From: Planctomycetales bacterium
Lineage (GTDB): Bacteria > Omnitrophota > Gorgyraeia > Gygaellales > Profunditerraquicolaceae
DNA: 48,632 nt
Assembly (NCBI GenBank): GCA_005239725.1
Contig: SBBM01000033.1
Span: 1-48,632, forward strand
Direction: 5' to 3'
How positions within the stretch are numbered: position 1 is the first letter of the stretch; the number at the start of each line of letters is the position of its first letter. The notes beneath the pieces were generated by a model. It did no database searches. It worked only from the letters and a program-made list of their open reading frames with translations, and was not told the DNA's origin. A program made the translations under genes and the position numbers. Of the stretch, positions 8,153 through 16,186 are shown piece after piece.

Positions 8153-9035
8153 CCAGCCACTTTGTCAATTCTTCCTGCATTTTCTTATCATAGAGGAAAC
8201 CATAGATGCCGTCCTGCACCTCTGACAAACTCTGCTGCCTGGGAGGAGTTATATTATTTACCTTGAATATATAAAAATTCTCACCGAGTTTAAGCGGCCC
8301 GGAAACCTCATCCTTATTCAGTTTAAATACGGCATCTTCAATGTCCTTGCGCAACTCTCCGCCTTTGCGCGCTGAAACTTTGTTTGCCTGTAAATTGTAT
8401 TGTTTAAGCAAATCTTCCAGCGCCTTGCCTTCTTTAAGGCCGCGGCATATGTCCAGGGCTGTATTTTCGCTATTTACAACCAGGGAATCGAACTCCCGCT
8501 CCTCCTCTGCCCGGAAGTCCTGGATATTTTTAGTATAAAAATCCGTTACTTCTGCGGGCTTTATAATAATCTTGCTCCTTATCCTGTCCTCAATAATATT
8601 GTACATAAGCAGCTGGTCCTCGATTTTAGACTCAATATCGGCTTCAACCATCCCCTGTCTCCTTAAGGATTCCTGGAATGCGGAATCTGTCCCATAGTTT
8701 TTTTTGATTTCGGATACCCTTGCCTTAATCCTGTTGCGGTCTATTTTTATACTGGCTTTCTTTGCTTCCTGCAGAATCAGGCGGTCTTCTATCAGCCTCT
8801 GCAACAGGTCCGGTTTTATGCCTTCAATCTTATCCTCCAGTGCCGCTTGAGTAAATTGCCCGGATAATTGTAGGCGGGTAAAATGGATGAAATCATCCAG
8901 GTCTTTCTGGGTAATAACATCCTTGTTGACAATGGCGATGATTTTGTCCTGGGCAAAAGATTCGTAAATAGTAACTAGTAACCCGTAACTAGTAATAAAC
9001 ATAAATAGAAAAATAACTCTTAATAACTTAACCAT
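8115..9035 (-). CDS. SurA-like periplasmic peptidyl-prolyl isomerase/chaperone
   Basis: A 306-residue protein with an N-terminal hydrophobic signal segment (about residues 4-28, cleavage probably after ESFAQ). A SurA N-terminal domain follows (IIAIVNKDVITQKDLDDF, then LLQRLIEDRLILQEAKK), and the C-terminal part resembles a PpiC/parvulin domain (about 175-265, with ARKGGELRKDIEDAVFKL and KLGENFYIFKVNN). Such proteins escort outer-membrane proteins through the periplasm, so an outer membrane is implied. Only one isomerase-like domain is present, fewer than in E. coli SurA. The first codons overlap the mfd end by 8 bases. The signal-peptide stretch ITSYGLLVTIY is encoded by a copy of the ACTAGT-type repeat that also occurs upstream of trpE, so repeat insertion remodelled this secretion signal. 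Confidence 0.85.
   Translation of the reverse strand: MVKLLRVIFLFMFITSYGLLVTIYESFAQDKIIAIVNKDVITQKDLDDFIHFTRLQLSGQFTQAALEDKIEGIKPDLLQRLIEDRLILQEAKKASIKIDRNRIKARVSEIKKNYGTDSAFQESLRRQGMVEADIESKIEDQLLMYNIIEDRIRSKIIIKPAEVTDFYTKNIQDFRAEEEREFDSLVVNSENTALDICRGLKEGKALEDLLKQYNLQANKVSARKGGELRKDIEDAVFKLNKDEVSGPLKLGENFYIFKVNNITPPRQQSLSEVQDGIYGFLYDKKMQEELTKWLDELKEDAFIKIL
8971..8996. repeat. ACTAGT-type repeat, copy 1, inside the surA signal-peptide region
   Basis: The 24-base core AACTAGTAACYCGTAACTAG plus TAAT occurs here and again at 15746-15769 upstream of trpE with one mismatch. It contains two direct copies of GTAACTAGTAA around a central CCCG or CTCG. Here it lies in frame inside a coding region. 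An inverted fragment is present at 15819-15830. Confidence 0.75.
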
Positions 9036-10929
9036 TTAAAACACCTGCTTTCTTAAATGTGCTGATTGCTTCCCTTAAGAGCCGGCAGTAGAGGTCAAAA
9101 CCCACCGTGGCGATAAAGCCGTGCTGCTCTATGCCTAAAAGGTTACCTGCGCCCCTGATTTCCAGATCCTCCATGGCAATCTTAAAACCCGAGCCTAATT
9201 CTGTGTGCTCCTGGAGGGCGACGAGCCTCTTCCTGGCGTCTGTGTCAAGCGCCTCATTCCCGGGAACCATAAAATAAGCGTAGGCAGCGCGGTTAAACCT
9301 CCCTACCCTGCCGCGCAGCTGATGCAGATCCGACAACCCGAACATATGGGCGTTATTAACAATAATCGTATTTACATTAGGGATATCAATGCCGGATTCA
9401 ACTATCTGCGTGCAGATCAGGACATCTATTTCTCCCCGCAGGAATCCGGACATTACCTGTTCCAGGGTTTTCGGCGGCATCTGGCCGTGAGCCGTAGCCA
9501 GCCTGACATCGGACGGAAGTATCCTTGCGACCTTCTCTTTTACCCTTTCAATATCATGGACGCGGTTGTGTATAAAATAAACCTGTCCCTTTCGCTTGAC
9601 CTCTCTTAAAATCGCCTGGCGGATGAGGTCCTGGTCATATTCTACCACAATCGTCTTTATAGGCAAACGATTTTCCGGAGGGGTATTGATTACGGATAGG
9701 TCTTTAGCCCCCATTATGCTCATATATAAAGTGCGAGGGATAGGTGTTGCGGTAAGGGTAATCACATCGGTAGATAGCCTCAGTGCCTTTAATTTCTCCT
9801 TCGCCTTTACGCCGAAGCGCTGCTCTTCATCAATAATCACGAGGCCCAAATCCCTGAATTTTATATCATCTGATAAAAGCCGGTGCGTTCCTATCACTAT
9901 ATCCACCCTGCCCCTGGCAATATTATTTATAATTTCCTTCTGTTCGCCTTCTGTTTTAAAACGGCAGAGTATCTCTACATTCAAGGGAAAATCCTTAAGC
10001 CGCAGGGAAAAATTCTGATAATGCTGCTCTGCCAAAATTGTCGTAGGTACAAGGTAAGCTACCTGTTTATTATCCATCACTGCCTTAAACGCCGCCCGCA
10101 TTGCAACTTCGGTCTTTCCGTACCCCACGTCTCCGCAGAGAAGCCTATCCATAGGCTTTTCTGATTCCATATCGGATTTTACTTCGCTAACCGCCTTGAC
10201 CTGCCCGGGGGTCTCCTGGTAAGGAAATCTCTCCTCAAACTCCTTCTGCCACTCTGTGTCCGGGGAATAAGCAAATCCCTTTACGGAAAGCCGCATTGCC
10301 TGTAACGTCAGAAGTTCCCAGGCCAATTTCTGTATGCCTTTCCTTGCCCTCTCCTTAACCCCCTGCCACTCTTTACTTCCAAGTTTATAAAGCTTAGGGC
10401 CTCGGCGGGTATGGAAGGCAATATATTTTTGCACCAGGTGCATCTGCTCAACCGGGACAAATAATTTTTCCTTGCCTGCATATTCGAGAATAAGATGGTC
10501 CTTAGCCTTATCCTTAACTTTTATTTTCTGAAATCCCAAAAACCTGCCTATGCCGTGCTGATTATGGACTACATAATCTCCGGTATTCAAATCCACAAAA
10601 TTTTCCAGAGGGAATTCTTCGGTGAAGGTTACCGCGCGGAAAGCGCGGTGTTTTCTTACCGGCAGTATAATCACCATTTTGTGTTCCCAGAGAGGCTCGC
10701 CGGTCGATACGTTAAATGCCTTGATGGAGGCTATTTTATCCATATCCAGTTCGATGCGTATGGGAAGCTCAAAGGTAAAAGGAAATATATCAATTATCCC
10801 TCCCCGTCGGGAAAAATCCCCTTCTTCGGAAACGGCATCCTGCCTCCTGTATCCGAAGGTAACCAGGTCAGCAAAAAGGCCCTCGCTATCCAGGGAGCCT
10901 TCGGTGTATAATTTTATAGACTTAAACAT
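9028..10929 (-). CDS. mfd: Transcription-repair coupling factor Mfd, drastically shortened
   Basis: Mfd is a translocase that pushes stalled RNA polymerase off DNA lesions and recruits UvrA. The motor is intact: Walker A GDVGYGKTEVA (about 269-279 in track numbering), DEEQ (about 370-373), TATPIPRTLYMS, and QLRGRVGR. A RNA-polymerase interaction domain lies at about 115-175 (GDYVVHNQHGIGRF). The protein has about 633 residues against roughly 1,100 usually. Only a stub of the UvrB-like region remains (GYRRQDAVSEEGDFSRRGG to IDIFP), about 250 residues before the interaction domain are missing, and it ends at FKKAGVLNG without the C-terminal regulatory domain. The track starts at a GTG; I prefer the ATG three codons later. 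Neither has a ribosome binding site, and the start lies in repeat sequence bordering a GxxExxY cassette, suggesting 5' truncation. Confidence 0.85.
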   Translation of the reverse strand: MFKSIKLYTEGSLDSEGLFADLVTFGYRRQDAVSEEGDFSRRGGIIDIFPFTFELPIRIELDMDKIASIKAFNVSTGEPLWEHKMVIILPVRKHRAFRAVTFTEEFPLENFVDLNTGDYVVHNQHGIGRFLGFQKIKVKDKAKDHLILEYAGKEKLFVPVEQMHLVQKYIAFHTRRGPKLYKLGSKEWQGVKERARKGIQKLAWELLTLQAMRLSVKGFAYSPDTEWQKEFEERFPYQETPGQVKAVSEVKSDMESEKPMDRLLCGDVGYGKTEVAMRAAFKAVMDNKQVAYLVPTTILAEQHYQNFSLRLKDFPLNVEILCRFKTEGEQKEIINNIARGRVDIVIGTHRLLSDDIKFRDLGLVIIDEEQRFGVKAKEKLKALRLSTDVITLTATPIPRTLYMSIMGAKDLSVINTPPENRLPIKTIVVEYDQDLIRQAILREVKRKGQVYFIHNRVHDIERVKEKVARILPSDVRLATAHGQMPPKTLEQVMSGFLRGEIDVLICTQIVESGIDIPNVNTIIVNNAHMFGLSDLHQLRGRVGRFNRAAYAYFMVPGNEALDTDARKRLVALQEHTELGSGFKIAMEDLEIRGAGNLLGIEQHGFIATVGFDLYCRLLREAISTFKKAGVLNG

Positions 10930-10938
10930 TGCAACCAC

Positions 10939-11012
10939 AGATTACGCAGATTTAATACTTCATTAAATATTTGCCGCAGGCGTCGCAGATATCATATACG
11001 CCATCTGCGATT
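10939..11012. repeat. CTGCG-rich repeat on the 3' side of the GxxExxY gene
   Basis: This gap between the GxxExxY stop and mfd is built from imperfect CTGCG/CGCAG units (ATTACGCAGATT, CGTCGCAGATATC, CGCCATCTGCG). The 11-base CGCCATCTGCG at 10999-11009 is directly repeated at 11393-11403 on the other side of the gene. A related GCGTAATCTGTG also occurs at the yajC-secDF junction near 13605-13616. Confidence 0.6.
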
Positions 11013-11398
11013 CTAAGAATTATTAACTACTCGTGCAATCTCTAGCCTGTTTTTAGCAAAATTTAAAATTAACCCGATATTTTTACGAGAAGTCTTAAGG
11101 TAGGAGATTATTTGGGCTTTATGTATAGGCAATACCCCTGGAACGCATTTTAGTTCTACAATAACTGAATCCTCAATCAGAAAATCAACCCTTTGGCTGC
11201 CTGATTGCGCATCTTTGTATTCTACTTTAATTGTCTTTTGCCCAACAAAAGGCATCTTTGCTTTTTCTAACTCATAATCTAAAGCCTTTTCATAAATACC
11301 TTCCGTAAATCCTGGCCCAGCTTATTATGGATTTTAAAAGAAATACCTATTATCTTTTCGGTTAATCCATTTAAAAATTCTTTGTTTATCTGCGCCAT
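11013..11398 (-). pseudogene. GxxExxY family protein gene, broken by a one-base frameshift
   Basis: GxxExxY proteins are small nuclease-fold-like proteins of unknown function, about 125-130 residues long. The track lists only the 3' part (80 residues; DFLIEDSVIVELKCV and AQIISYLK are typical). Upstream, an ATG at 11396-11398 begins INKEFLNGLTEKIIGISF and then IHNKLG, and the expected continuation PGFTEGIYEKALDYELEKAK is present one frame over. Restoring one C at about 11314-11318, where the minus strand reads CTGGGCCAGG, joins both halves into one complete protein including the family's G-x-x-E-x-x-Y motif. The span of 386 bases is one short of 129 codons. The gene is flanked by 11-base direct repeats and lies between secDF and the truncated mfd, as expected for a mobile cassette now decaying. 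A sequencing error in the C run is possible. Confidence 0.8.
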
Positions 11399-11427
11399 CT
11401 GCGTTTACAATCTGCGCTCTCTGCGGT
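11388..11427. repeat. CTGCG-rich repeat on the 5' side of the GxxExxY gene, forming the secDF 3' end
   Basis: The sequence has repeated units ATCTGCGCC, ATCTGCG, AATCTGCGC and TCTGCGG. It matches the opposite flank of the GxxExxY gene and includes the 11-base direct repeat CGCCATCTGCG at 11393-11403. The last codons of secDF (NRRERRL and stop) lie inside it, so the repeat has replaced the original secDF end. Confidence 0.6.
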
Positions 11428-13612
11428 TCTGCCAGGCAAGCACGAGGGGCGAGGCAATGTATATGGTAGAATAAACACCGGAGATAAAACCGACCAGCAA
11501 GGCAAATGCGAAATTGCTTAATACCTCTCCGCCGTAAAATAAAATTGCGATAACCGTCAGCAGCGTGACGCCCGAGGTGAGTATCGTCCTGCCCAACATT
11601 TGGTTAACGCTTAAATTTATCAGCTCAAAAAGATTCATTTTGCGCATAAGCCGGCTGTTTTCCCTGACCCGGTCATAAATAACAATGGTGTCGTTTATGG
11701 AATAACCTGCGATGGTCAAGAAGGCAGTAATACTTAATAAATCAATTTGCCTGCCGGTAAGCGCTAAGAACCCCAGGGCCACGGCTACGTCATGGAATAA
11801 CGCTATAACGCCGGCAGCGGCAAAATTAAAGTGCTTGAACCTGAAGGCAACATAAATCAGGATACCGATTAAGGACCATATAAGGGCATATAGGGCTTTG
11901 GTTTTTAAGTGTTTTCCCGCTACCGGCCCTACGCGTTCTATCCTTAAGATTTGGATGTCGTCTTGCGGAAAAACCTGCCTTAACTTTTCCGTCAGGGCTT
12001 TTGTCTTATCTTGCGCGGTCCTGATAAGCACAACCTGCGGGTTATCTTTGAATTGCTGGATAGAGGCATCCTCCATATTTAATTCCTTTAATGTATCGCG
12101 CACCTTCTGGATATCCGGGGCATTCTTAAACCTGTATTCCTGTAACTGGCCTCCGGCAAAATCAATTCCGTAAGCATGTTTTCCCTTCATAAAATAAGAA
12201 GTAAAACCAACGGCTATGACAATTAATGATATAGCGTAAAAAATCTTCCTCTTTCCGATAAAGTCCAGTTTGCTTTCTTTAATCAACCTGAACATCGGCA
12301 AGGACTTTAACCAGCCTATCTTCAGGAGCACTTCAAGTATGGTGCGCGTAACCACAATCGCCGTAAACATACTTGCAATGATACCGATAGTTAATGTTAC
12401 GGCAAAGCCTCTTATGGGCCCGGTGCCGAATTGGAAAAGCAGGAAGGCGGCGATTAAGGTAGTAACATTGGAATCGAGTATGGCGCTAAATGCCTTACTG
12501 TATCCGTTTGCTATCGCGCTAGCCAGTGATTTTCCAATGGATATCTCTTCCCTGATGCGCTCATTAATAAGGACATTGGCGTCAACTGCCATACCTAAAG
12601 ACAAAACTATACCGGCAATACCGGGCAGGGTCAAAGTCGCACTTACCCCCGGGAATAAAACCGGCAGCATACCCATGCCTCCCAAAATAATAAGCAAATT
12701 TAGCAAAAGGGCAGTATCGGCAACAATGCCTGCCAAAAGATAATAAACCGCCATAAACAGAAATACGAGAGCGCTGCCGATTATACTTGCTCTTACGCCC
12801 TTATTTATGGAATCCTGGCCCAGTAAAGGCCCGATAGTCCTCTCCTCCTCTATGTGCATAGGCGCAGGCAGAGAACCGACCCTTAGAATAATGGACAGGT
12901 CCTGCGCTTCCTCAATGGCAAACCTCCCGGTTATTACTGCCTCGCCGGAAGGAATAGCCTCTCTTATACGTGGAGCAGACTGGACCTTGCCGTCTAATAA
13001 AATAGCCAACCTTCTCCCCACATTACTCGCCGTAATCTCTGCGAATTTTTTAGCACCTTCGGAATTAAATTGCAAGCCGACAATCGGCTCATTAAACTGG
13101 CTCTGGTCAAAACGCACAGAAGCATTTATAAGGGCGTCGCCCGTCAAAATAGTCTGCTTCTCAAGGAGCAACGGCTCATTATCTTCTTTGGCATATTTTA
13201 ACTCAAAACCCTCCGGGGTATTCCCGGCTATTGCCTCTTTTAGTTTTTCCGCTTCCGAAGAAACAAGCTTAAATTCAAGGAGCGCGGTCTTACCGATTAT
13301 ATCTATGGCCCTGTCCCTGTCGGTGACACCGGGAAGTTGTACAACAATTTCATCCTCCCCCTGCCTTTGTATCGAAGGCTCCCGCACGCCGAATTCATCT
13401 ATCCTGTTCCTGATTACCTCCAATGCCCGCTCAACGGCATCGGCCTTTGCCTTTTCGGGCAAATGGGCAGTATCTACTTTTAACACAAGGTGCATCCCGC
13501 CCTTTAAATCCAGGCCTAAGTTTATCTTTTTATCCAGGGGAAAAGCAAAATAGACAGATAAACCCAATACTCCCAGGATAAGTATTATTTTATAAAGCAG
13601 TTTATTCTTCAC
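11405..13612 (-). CDS. secDF: Protein translocase subunits SecD and SecF fused (SecDF)
   Basis: SecDF is a membrane complex that uses the proton gradient to pull exported proteins out of SecYEG. The 735-residue protein joins SecD (to about residue 440) with SecF (from about 450). SecD shows the N-terminal membrane helix, the periplasmic P1 start INLGLDLKGGMHLVL, and the transmembrane signature GMAVDANVLINERIREE. SecF begins with FDFIG-like LDFIGKRK, carries YGIDFAGGQ, and ends with the matching GYSINDTIVIYDRVREN segment. Twelve membrane helices are expected. It starts with GTG, 3 bases after the yajC stop, and so is coupled to yajC. Its last residues (NRRERRL) are encoded by the CTGCG repeat beside the GxxExxY pseudogene. 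Only the dispensable tail is affected. Confidence 0.96.
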   Translation of the reverse strand: MKNKLLYKIILILGVLGLSVYFAFPLDKKINLGLDLKGGMHLVLKVDTAHLPEKAKADAVERALEVIRNRIDEFGVREPSIQRQGEDEIVVQLPGVTDRDRAIDIIGKTALLEFKLVSSEAEKLKEAIAGNTPEGFELKYAKEDNEPLLLEKQTILTGDALINASVRFDQSQFNEPIVGLQFNSEGAKKFAEITASNVGRRLAILLDGKVQSAPRIREAIPSGEAVITGRFAIEEAQDLSIILRVGSLPAPMHIEEERTIGPLLGQDSINKGVRASIIGSALVFLFMAVYYLLAGIVADTALLLNLLIILGGMGMLPVLFPGVSATLTLPGIAGIVLSLGMAVDANVLINERIREEISIGKSLASAIANGYSKAFSAILDSNVTTLIAAFLLFQFGTGPIRGFAVTLTIGIIASMFTAIVVTRTILEVLLKIGWLKSLPMFRLIKESKLDFIGKRKIFYAISLIVIAVGFTSYFMKGKHAYGIDFAGGQLQEYRFKNAPDIQKVRDTLKELNMEDASIQQFKDNPQVVLIRTAQDKTKALTEKLRQVFPQDDIQILRIERVGPVAGKHLKTKALYALIWSLIGILIYVAFRFKHFNFAAAGVIALFHDVAVALGFLALTGRQIDLLSITAFLTIAGYSINDTIVIYDRVRENSRLMRKMNLFELINLSVNQMLGRTILTSGVTLLTVIAILFYGGEVLSNFAFALLVGFISGVYSTIYIASPLVLAWQNRRERRL

Positions 13613-13615
13613 AGA

Positions 13616-13915
13616 TTACGCCTTTTGTCCGCTGTCGGGCTTATTCTTTAAATAAGCGATTGCGCTCTTTTCCACTTCAATCCTTGCGTTCTCATCCACC
13701 CTCAAAACAACGCTCTTCTCCTTGACATTTACTACCGTGCCGTGGATGCCACCGGAGGTAACAACCTCATCATTCTTATTGAGGCTGTTTATCATCTTCT
13801 GGCGCTCTTTTTCCTTCTTATTCTGCGGCCGGATAAGCAAAAAATAAAAAATCACAAACATCAAAATAAAAGGAAAAAGGTTTATTAACGGGTTTACTCC
13901 TTGAGCCTGCGGCAT
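13616..13915 (-). CDS. yajC: Preprotein translocase subunit YajC
   Basis: YajC is a small single-pass membrane protein associated with SecDF. The 99-residue sequence has one membrane helix (about 10-28, LFPFILMFVIFYFLLIRPQN) followed by the family motif RPQNKKEKER and a cytoplasmic domain with NDEVVTSGGIHGTV. A good ribosome binding site (GGGAGG) precedes the ATG. It is immediately upstream of secDF, the usual arrangement, and follows rpsP by 30 bases. Confidence 0.95.
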   Translation of the reverse strand: MPQAQGVNPLINLFPFILMFVIFYFLLIRPQNKKEKERQKMINSLNKNDEVVTSGGIHGTVVNVKEKSVVLRVDENARIEVEKSAIAYLKNKPDSGQKA

Positions 13916-13945
13916 ATTCCCTCCCTGAGCAGAATAATTTTTGGC

Positions 13946-14188
13946 TTATTCTTTCTTTGCTTTCTTGGCTAAACTTTTTATGGTCTCTGAAACTTGCGCG
14001 CCTTTACTTACCCAATAATCAAGCCGCTCTTTGTCTATTTTCACTTCGCCCGAAACCGGATTATAAAACCCAAATTCTTCTATGAATTTACTATCCCTGC
14101 CCCGGCTGGACTGAAAAACCGTGATGCGGAAATGCGGCCTTTTTTTAGGGTTCTTGCCTATCCTTCGCAACCTTATCCTTACCGACAT
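13946..14188 (-). CDS. rpsP: 30S ribosomal protein S16
   Basis: S16 is an early-binding small-subunit protein. The 80-residue sequence begins MSVRIRLRRIGKNPKKRPHF and contains the family pattern RDSKFIEEFGFYNP, both diagnostic. An AAGGAG ribosome binding site precedes the ATG. The usual downstream partners rimM and trmD are absent; instead the gene sits between trpE and yajC, an unusual setting. Confidence 0.96.
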   Translation of the reverse strand: MSVRIRLRRIGKNPKKRPHFRITVFQSSRGRDSKFIEEFGFYNPVSGEVKIDKERLDYWVSKGAQVSETIKSLAKKAKKE

Positions 14189-14225
14189 CGCTTTTTCTCC
14201 TTTCGACCGATACTTTTGTTTACTT

Positions 14226-15716
14226 TTAATTATTAATTGCTTCTATTAAAGCCCTGGCTTTATTAATTGACTCAACATATTCCTTCTCGGGAACCGAATC
14301 TAAAACAATCCCTGCCCCGGCCTGGATATAGGCATAGCCTTTATTTATGGCTATAGTCCTTATAGTTATACAGGTATCCATGTTCTGCGAGAAGCTGAAA
14401 TACCCCACGCATCCGGCGTATGTCGAGCGCCTTACGTTTTCTAATTCGTCTATGATTTCCATGGCGCGGATTTTTGGGCTTCCACTCACTGTGCCGGCGG
14501 GAAAACACGCCCGTAAGGAGTCGTAAATATCATATTTCTTATCAAGTTCGCCGCTCACATCGCTTACCAGGTGCATCACGTGCGAATACTTCTCAACAGA
14601 CATAAACTCGCCGACCTTTACCTTACCCATCCTGCAGACCCTTCCCAAATCGTTCCTGCCTAAATCCACGAGCATAAGGTGTTCTGAGCGCTCTTTCTTA
14701 TCATTCAGGAGTTCTTTCTCAAGCAGGCTGTCTTCTTCTTCGCTTGCGCCTCTCTTGCGCGTACCCGCGATAGGCCGGGTTTCCACGAGCCCGTCTTCGC
14801 AGCGCACAAGCATCTCAGGGGAAGAGCCGATAAGCGCCACTTCCTTTAAATTCAAAAAGTACATATAAGGCGAAGGATTAAGACTCCTTAAATTGCGGTA
14901 AATGTCAAAGGGCTCCCTGTCTATCTTTGCCTTAAGCCTCTGCGATAAGACCACCTGGATAATATCGCCCCTTTTTATGTATCCTTTGGCCCTATCAACT
15001 ATACTACAAAATCCGGATTTTGTAAAATTGGATGTTATTTTTATTTTCTGCCTGCCTGTTTTGATATTCTCGCTCTTCGCAATAACAGGCCTTTTGAAAT
15101 CTTCGTGCACGGATTCTATTTTCTTGAGCGCCTGCTCATAAATCTTTACCTTTTTGGCTTTAGCAAGGTTTTTTGCCTGTTTGGGCAATATAACATTATT
15201 GATAATCTTTATGGTATGGTTGATATGGTCGAAGACCAGGATATTATCCGTCATAATAAAAATGCAGTCGGGAATTTTAAGGTCATCCGGGTTTTTATCG
15301 GGCAGCTTCTCAAAAAACCTTACCATATCGTAACCCATATAACCGACAAGCCCGCCGGAAAAACGCGGCAGGCCCTTAATCTCGGCAGTTTTAAAATCCC
15401 GCATGAGCTTCTTTATTTCATCCAGAGGGTCGGTTGCGGTTATAAACCTCTGCGTATATTTTTTATCCGAATAAATTATCTGGATATTTTTTCCTTTGCT
15501 TTTAAATATAAGCGAGGGGCTGCTTCCCAGGAAAGAATAACGGGCAATCTTCTCCTGTCCCTCAACCGACTCTAGTAAAAAGGCATAATCGCCTTTTTTA
15601 ATCTTCAGAAAAGACGACACCGGAGTATCCAGATCCGCGCTGATTTCCTTATAAACCGGAATGACATTAGCCTGCTTGGATAATTTTAAGAACTCTTTTA
15701 AGGAAGGAGTATACAT
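14226..15716 (-). CDS. trpE: Anthranilate synthase component I TrpE
   Basis: TrpE converts chorismate and ammonia (from TrpG) to anthranilate, the first step of tryptophan synthesis. The N-terminus SLKEFLKLSKQANVIPVYKE is typical of TrpE rather than PabB. The chorismate-binding half shows GLVETRPIAGTRKRG, FPAGTVSGSPKIRAMEII and the late IQAGAGIVLDSVPEKEY. The track starts at a TTG inside the ACTAGT repeat; I prefer the ATG at 15716 (MYTPSL, 496 residues), with the ATG at 15728 as alternative. None has a Shine-Dalgarno sequence, because the repeat lies directly upstream. No trpG or other trp gene is in the window, so this trpE rides at the end of the his operon. Confidence 0.93.
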   Translation of the reverse strand: MYTPSLKEFLKLSKQANVIPVYKEISADLDTPVSSFLKIKKGDYAFLLESVEGQEKIARYSFLGSSPSLIFKSKGKNIQIIYSDKKYTQRFITATDPLDEIKKLMRDFKTAEIKGLPRFSGGLVGYMGYDMVRFFEKLPDKNPDDLKIPDCIFIMTDNILVFDHINHTIKIINNVILPKQAKNLAKAKKVKIYEQALKKIESVHEDFKRPVIAKSENIKTGRQKIKITSNFTKSGFCSIVDRAKGYIKRGDIIQVVLSQRLKAKIDREPFDIYRNLRSLNPSPYMYFLNLKEVALIGSSPEMLVRCEDGLVETRPIAGTRKRGASEEEDSLLEKELLNDKKERSEHLMLVDLGRNDLGRVCRMGKVKVGEFMSVEKYSHVMHLVSDVSGELDKKYDIYDSLRACFPAGTVSGSPKIRAMEIIDELENVRRSTYAGCVGYFSFSQNMDTCITIRTIAINKGYAYIQAGAGIVLDSVPEKEYVESINKARALIEAINN

Positions 15717-15734
15717 AATTTTATACATAATTTT

Positions 15735-15769
15735 AGTAACTAGCAAACTAGTAACTCGTAACTAGTAAT
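15735..15769. repeat. ACTAGT-type repeat, copy 2, directly upstream of trpE
   Basis: The stretch contains AGTAACTAGCAAACTAGTAAC followed by the same core as at 8971-8996 (one mismatch in 24 bases). It occupies the position where the trpE ribosome binding site should be. A 12-base inverted fragment lies at 15819-15830, just after hisI. Confidence 0.75.
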
Positions 15770-15818
15770 TTTAAAGCGCAAAACTTTGGATTTTTTGCAT
15801 TTGGTTTTATTGCCAGCC

Positions 15819-15830
15819 ACTAGTTACGGA
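15819..15830. repeat. Inverted partial copy of the ACTAGT-type repeat after hisI
   Basis: ACTAGTTACGGA is the reverse complement of the TCCGTAACTAGT-like part of copy 2. Together with copy 2 it could form a stem across the hisI-trpE gap. The gap of about 120 bases holds no gene. Confidence 0.5.
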
Positions 15831-15838
15831 ATTGCTAA

Positions 15839-16186
15839 TTACTGCTCTATCTTTCTATAAAAGCAACTCCTGTTGCCCGTATGGCAGGCAACTCCCACCT
15901 GGCGCACCTTTATAAGCAGCGCGTCCATATCGCAGTCATAACTGATTGATTTTACAAACTGGAAATGCCCGGAGGTCATACCTTTAACCCAATACTCCTG
16001 CCTTGAGCGCGACCAGAAACAAGTCTTGCCTGATTTTACGGTCCGCCTGACTGATTCGCAATTCATATAGGCAAGCATAAGCACTTCCTTTGTTTTATAA
16101 TCCTGGATTATTGCCGGGATTAAGCCGTTAGCGTCAAACTTAAGATGCTTTGGGTTAAACTTCTTTTCTTTAGTAGTAGTTTTCAC
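15839..16186 (-). CDS. hisI: Phosphoribosyl-AMP cyclohydrolase HisI
   Basis: HisI opens the adenine ring of phosphoribosyl-AMP in step three of histidine synthesis. The 115-residue protein has the metal and active-site motifs [23 protein letters not shown] (metal-binding aspartates) and CHTGNRSCF (zinc cysteines). It is the single-domain form, without a fused HisE. The start is a GTG that overlaps the TGA stop of the GIY-YIG gene (GTGA), and its ribosome binding site GGAAGG lies within the nuclease cassette's terminal repeat. Confidence 0.96.
   Translation of the reverse strand: MKTTTKEKKFNPKHLKFDANGLIPAIIQDYKTKEVLMLAYMNCESVRRTVKSGKTCFWSRSRQEYWVKGMTSGHFQFVKSISYDCDMDALLIKVRQVGVACHTGNRSCFYRKIEQ

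Noticed and set aside
12807-13553. 248-residue plus-strand ORF opposite secDF
   Set aside because: It is the antisense shadow of a clearly recognised SecDF coding region. Its translation is serine/alanine-rich low-complexity sequence without family motifs, and no ribosome binding site is present. The same applies to the plus-strand ORFs at 26183-26794, 34284-35051, 43474-44082 and 44918-45676.
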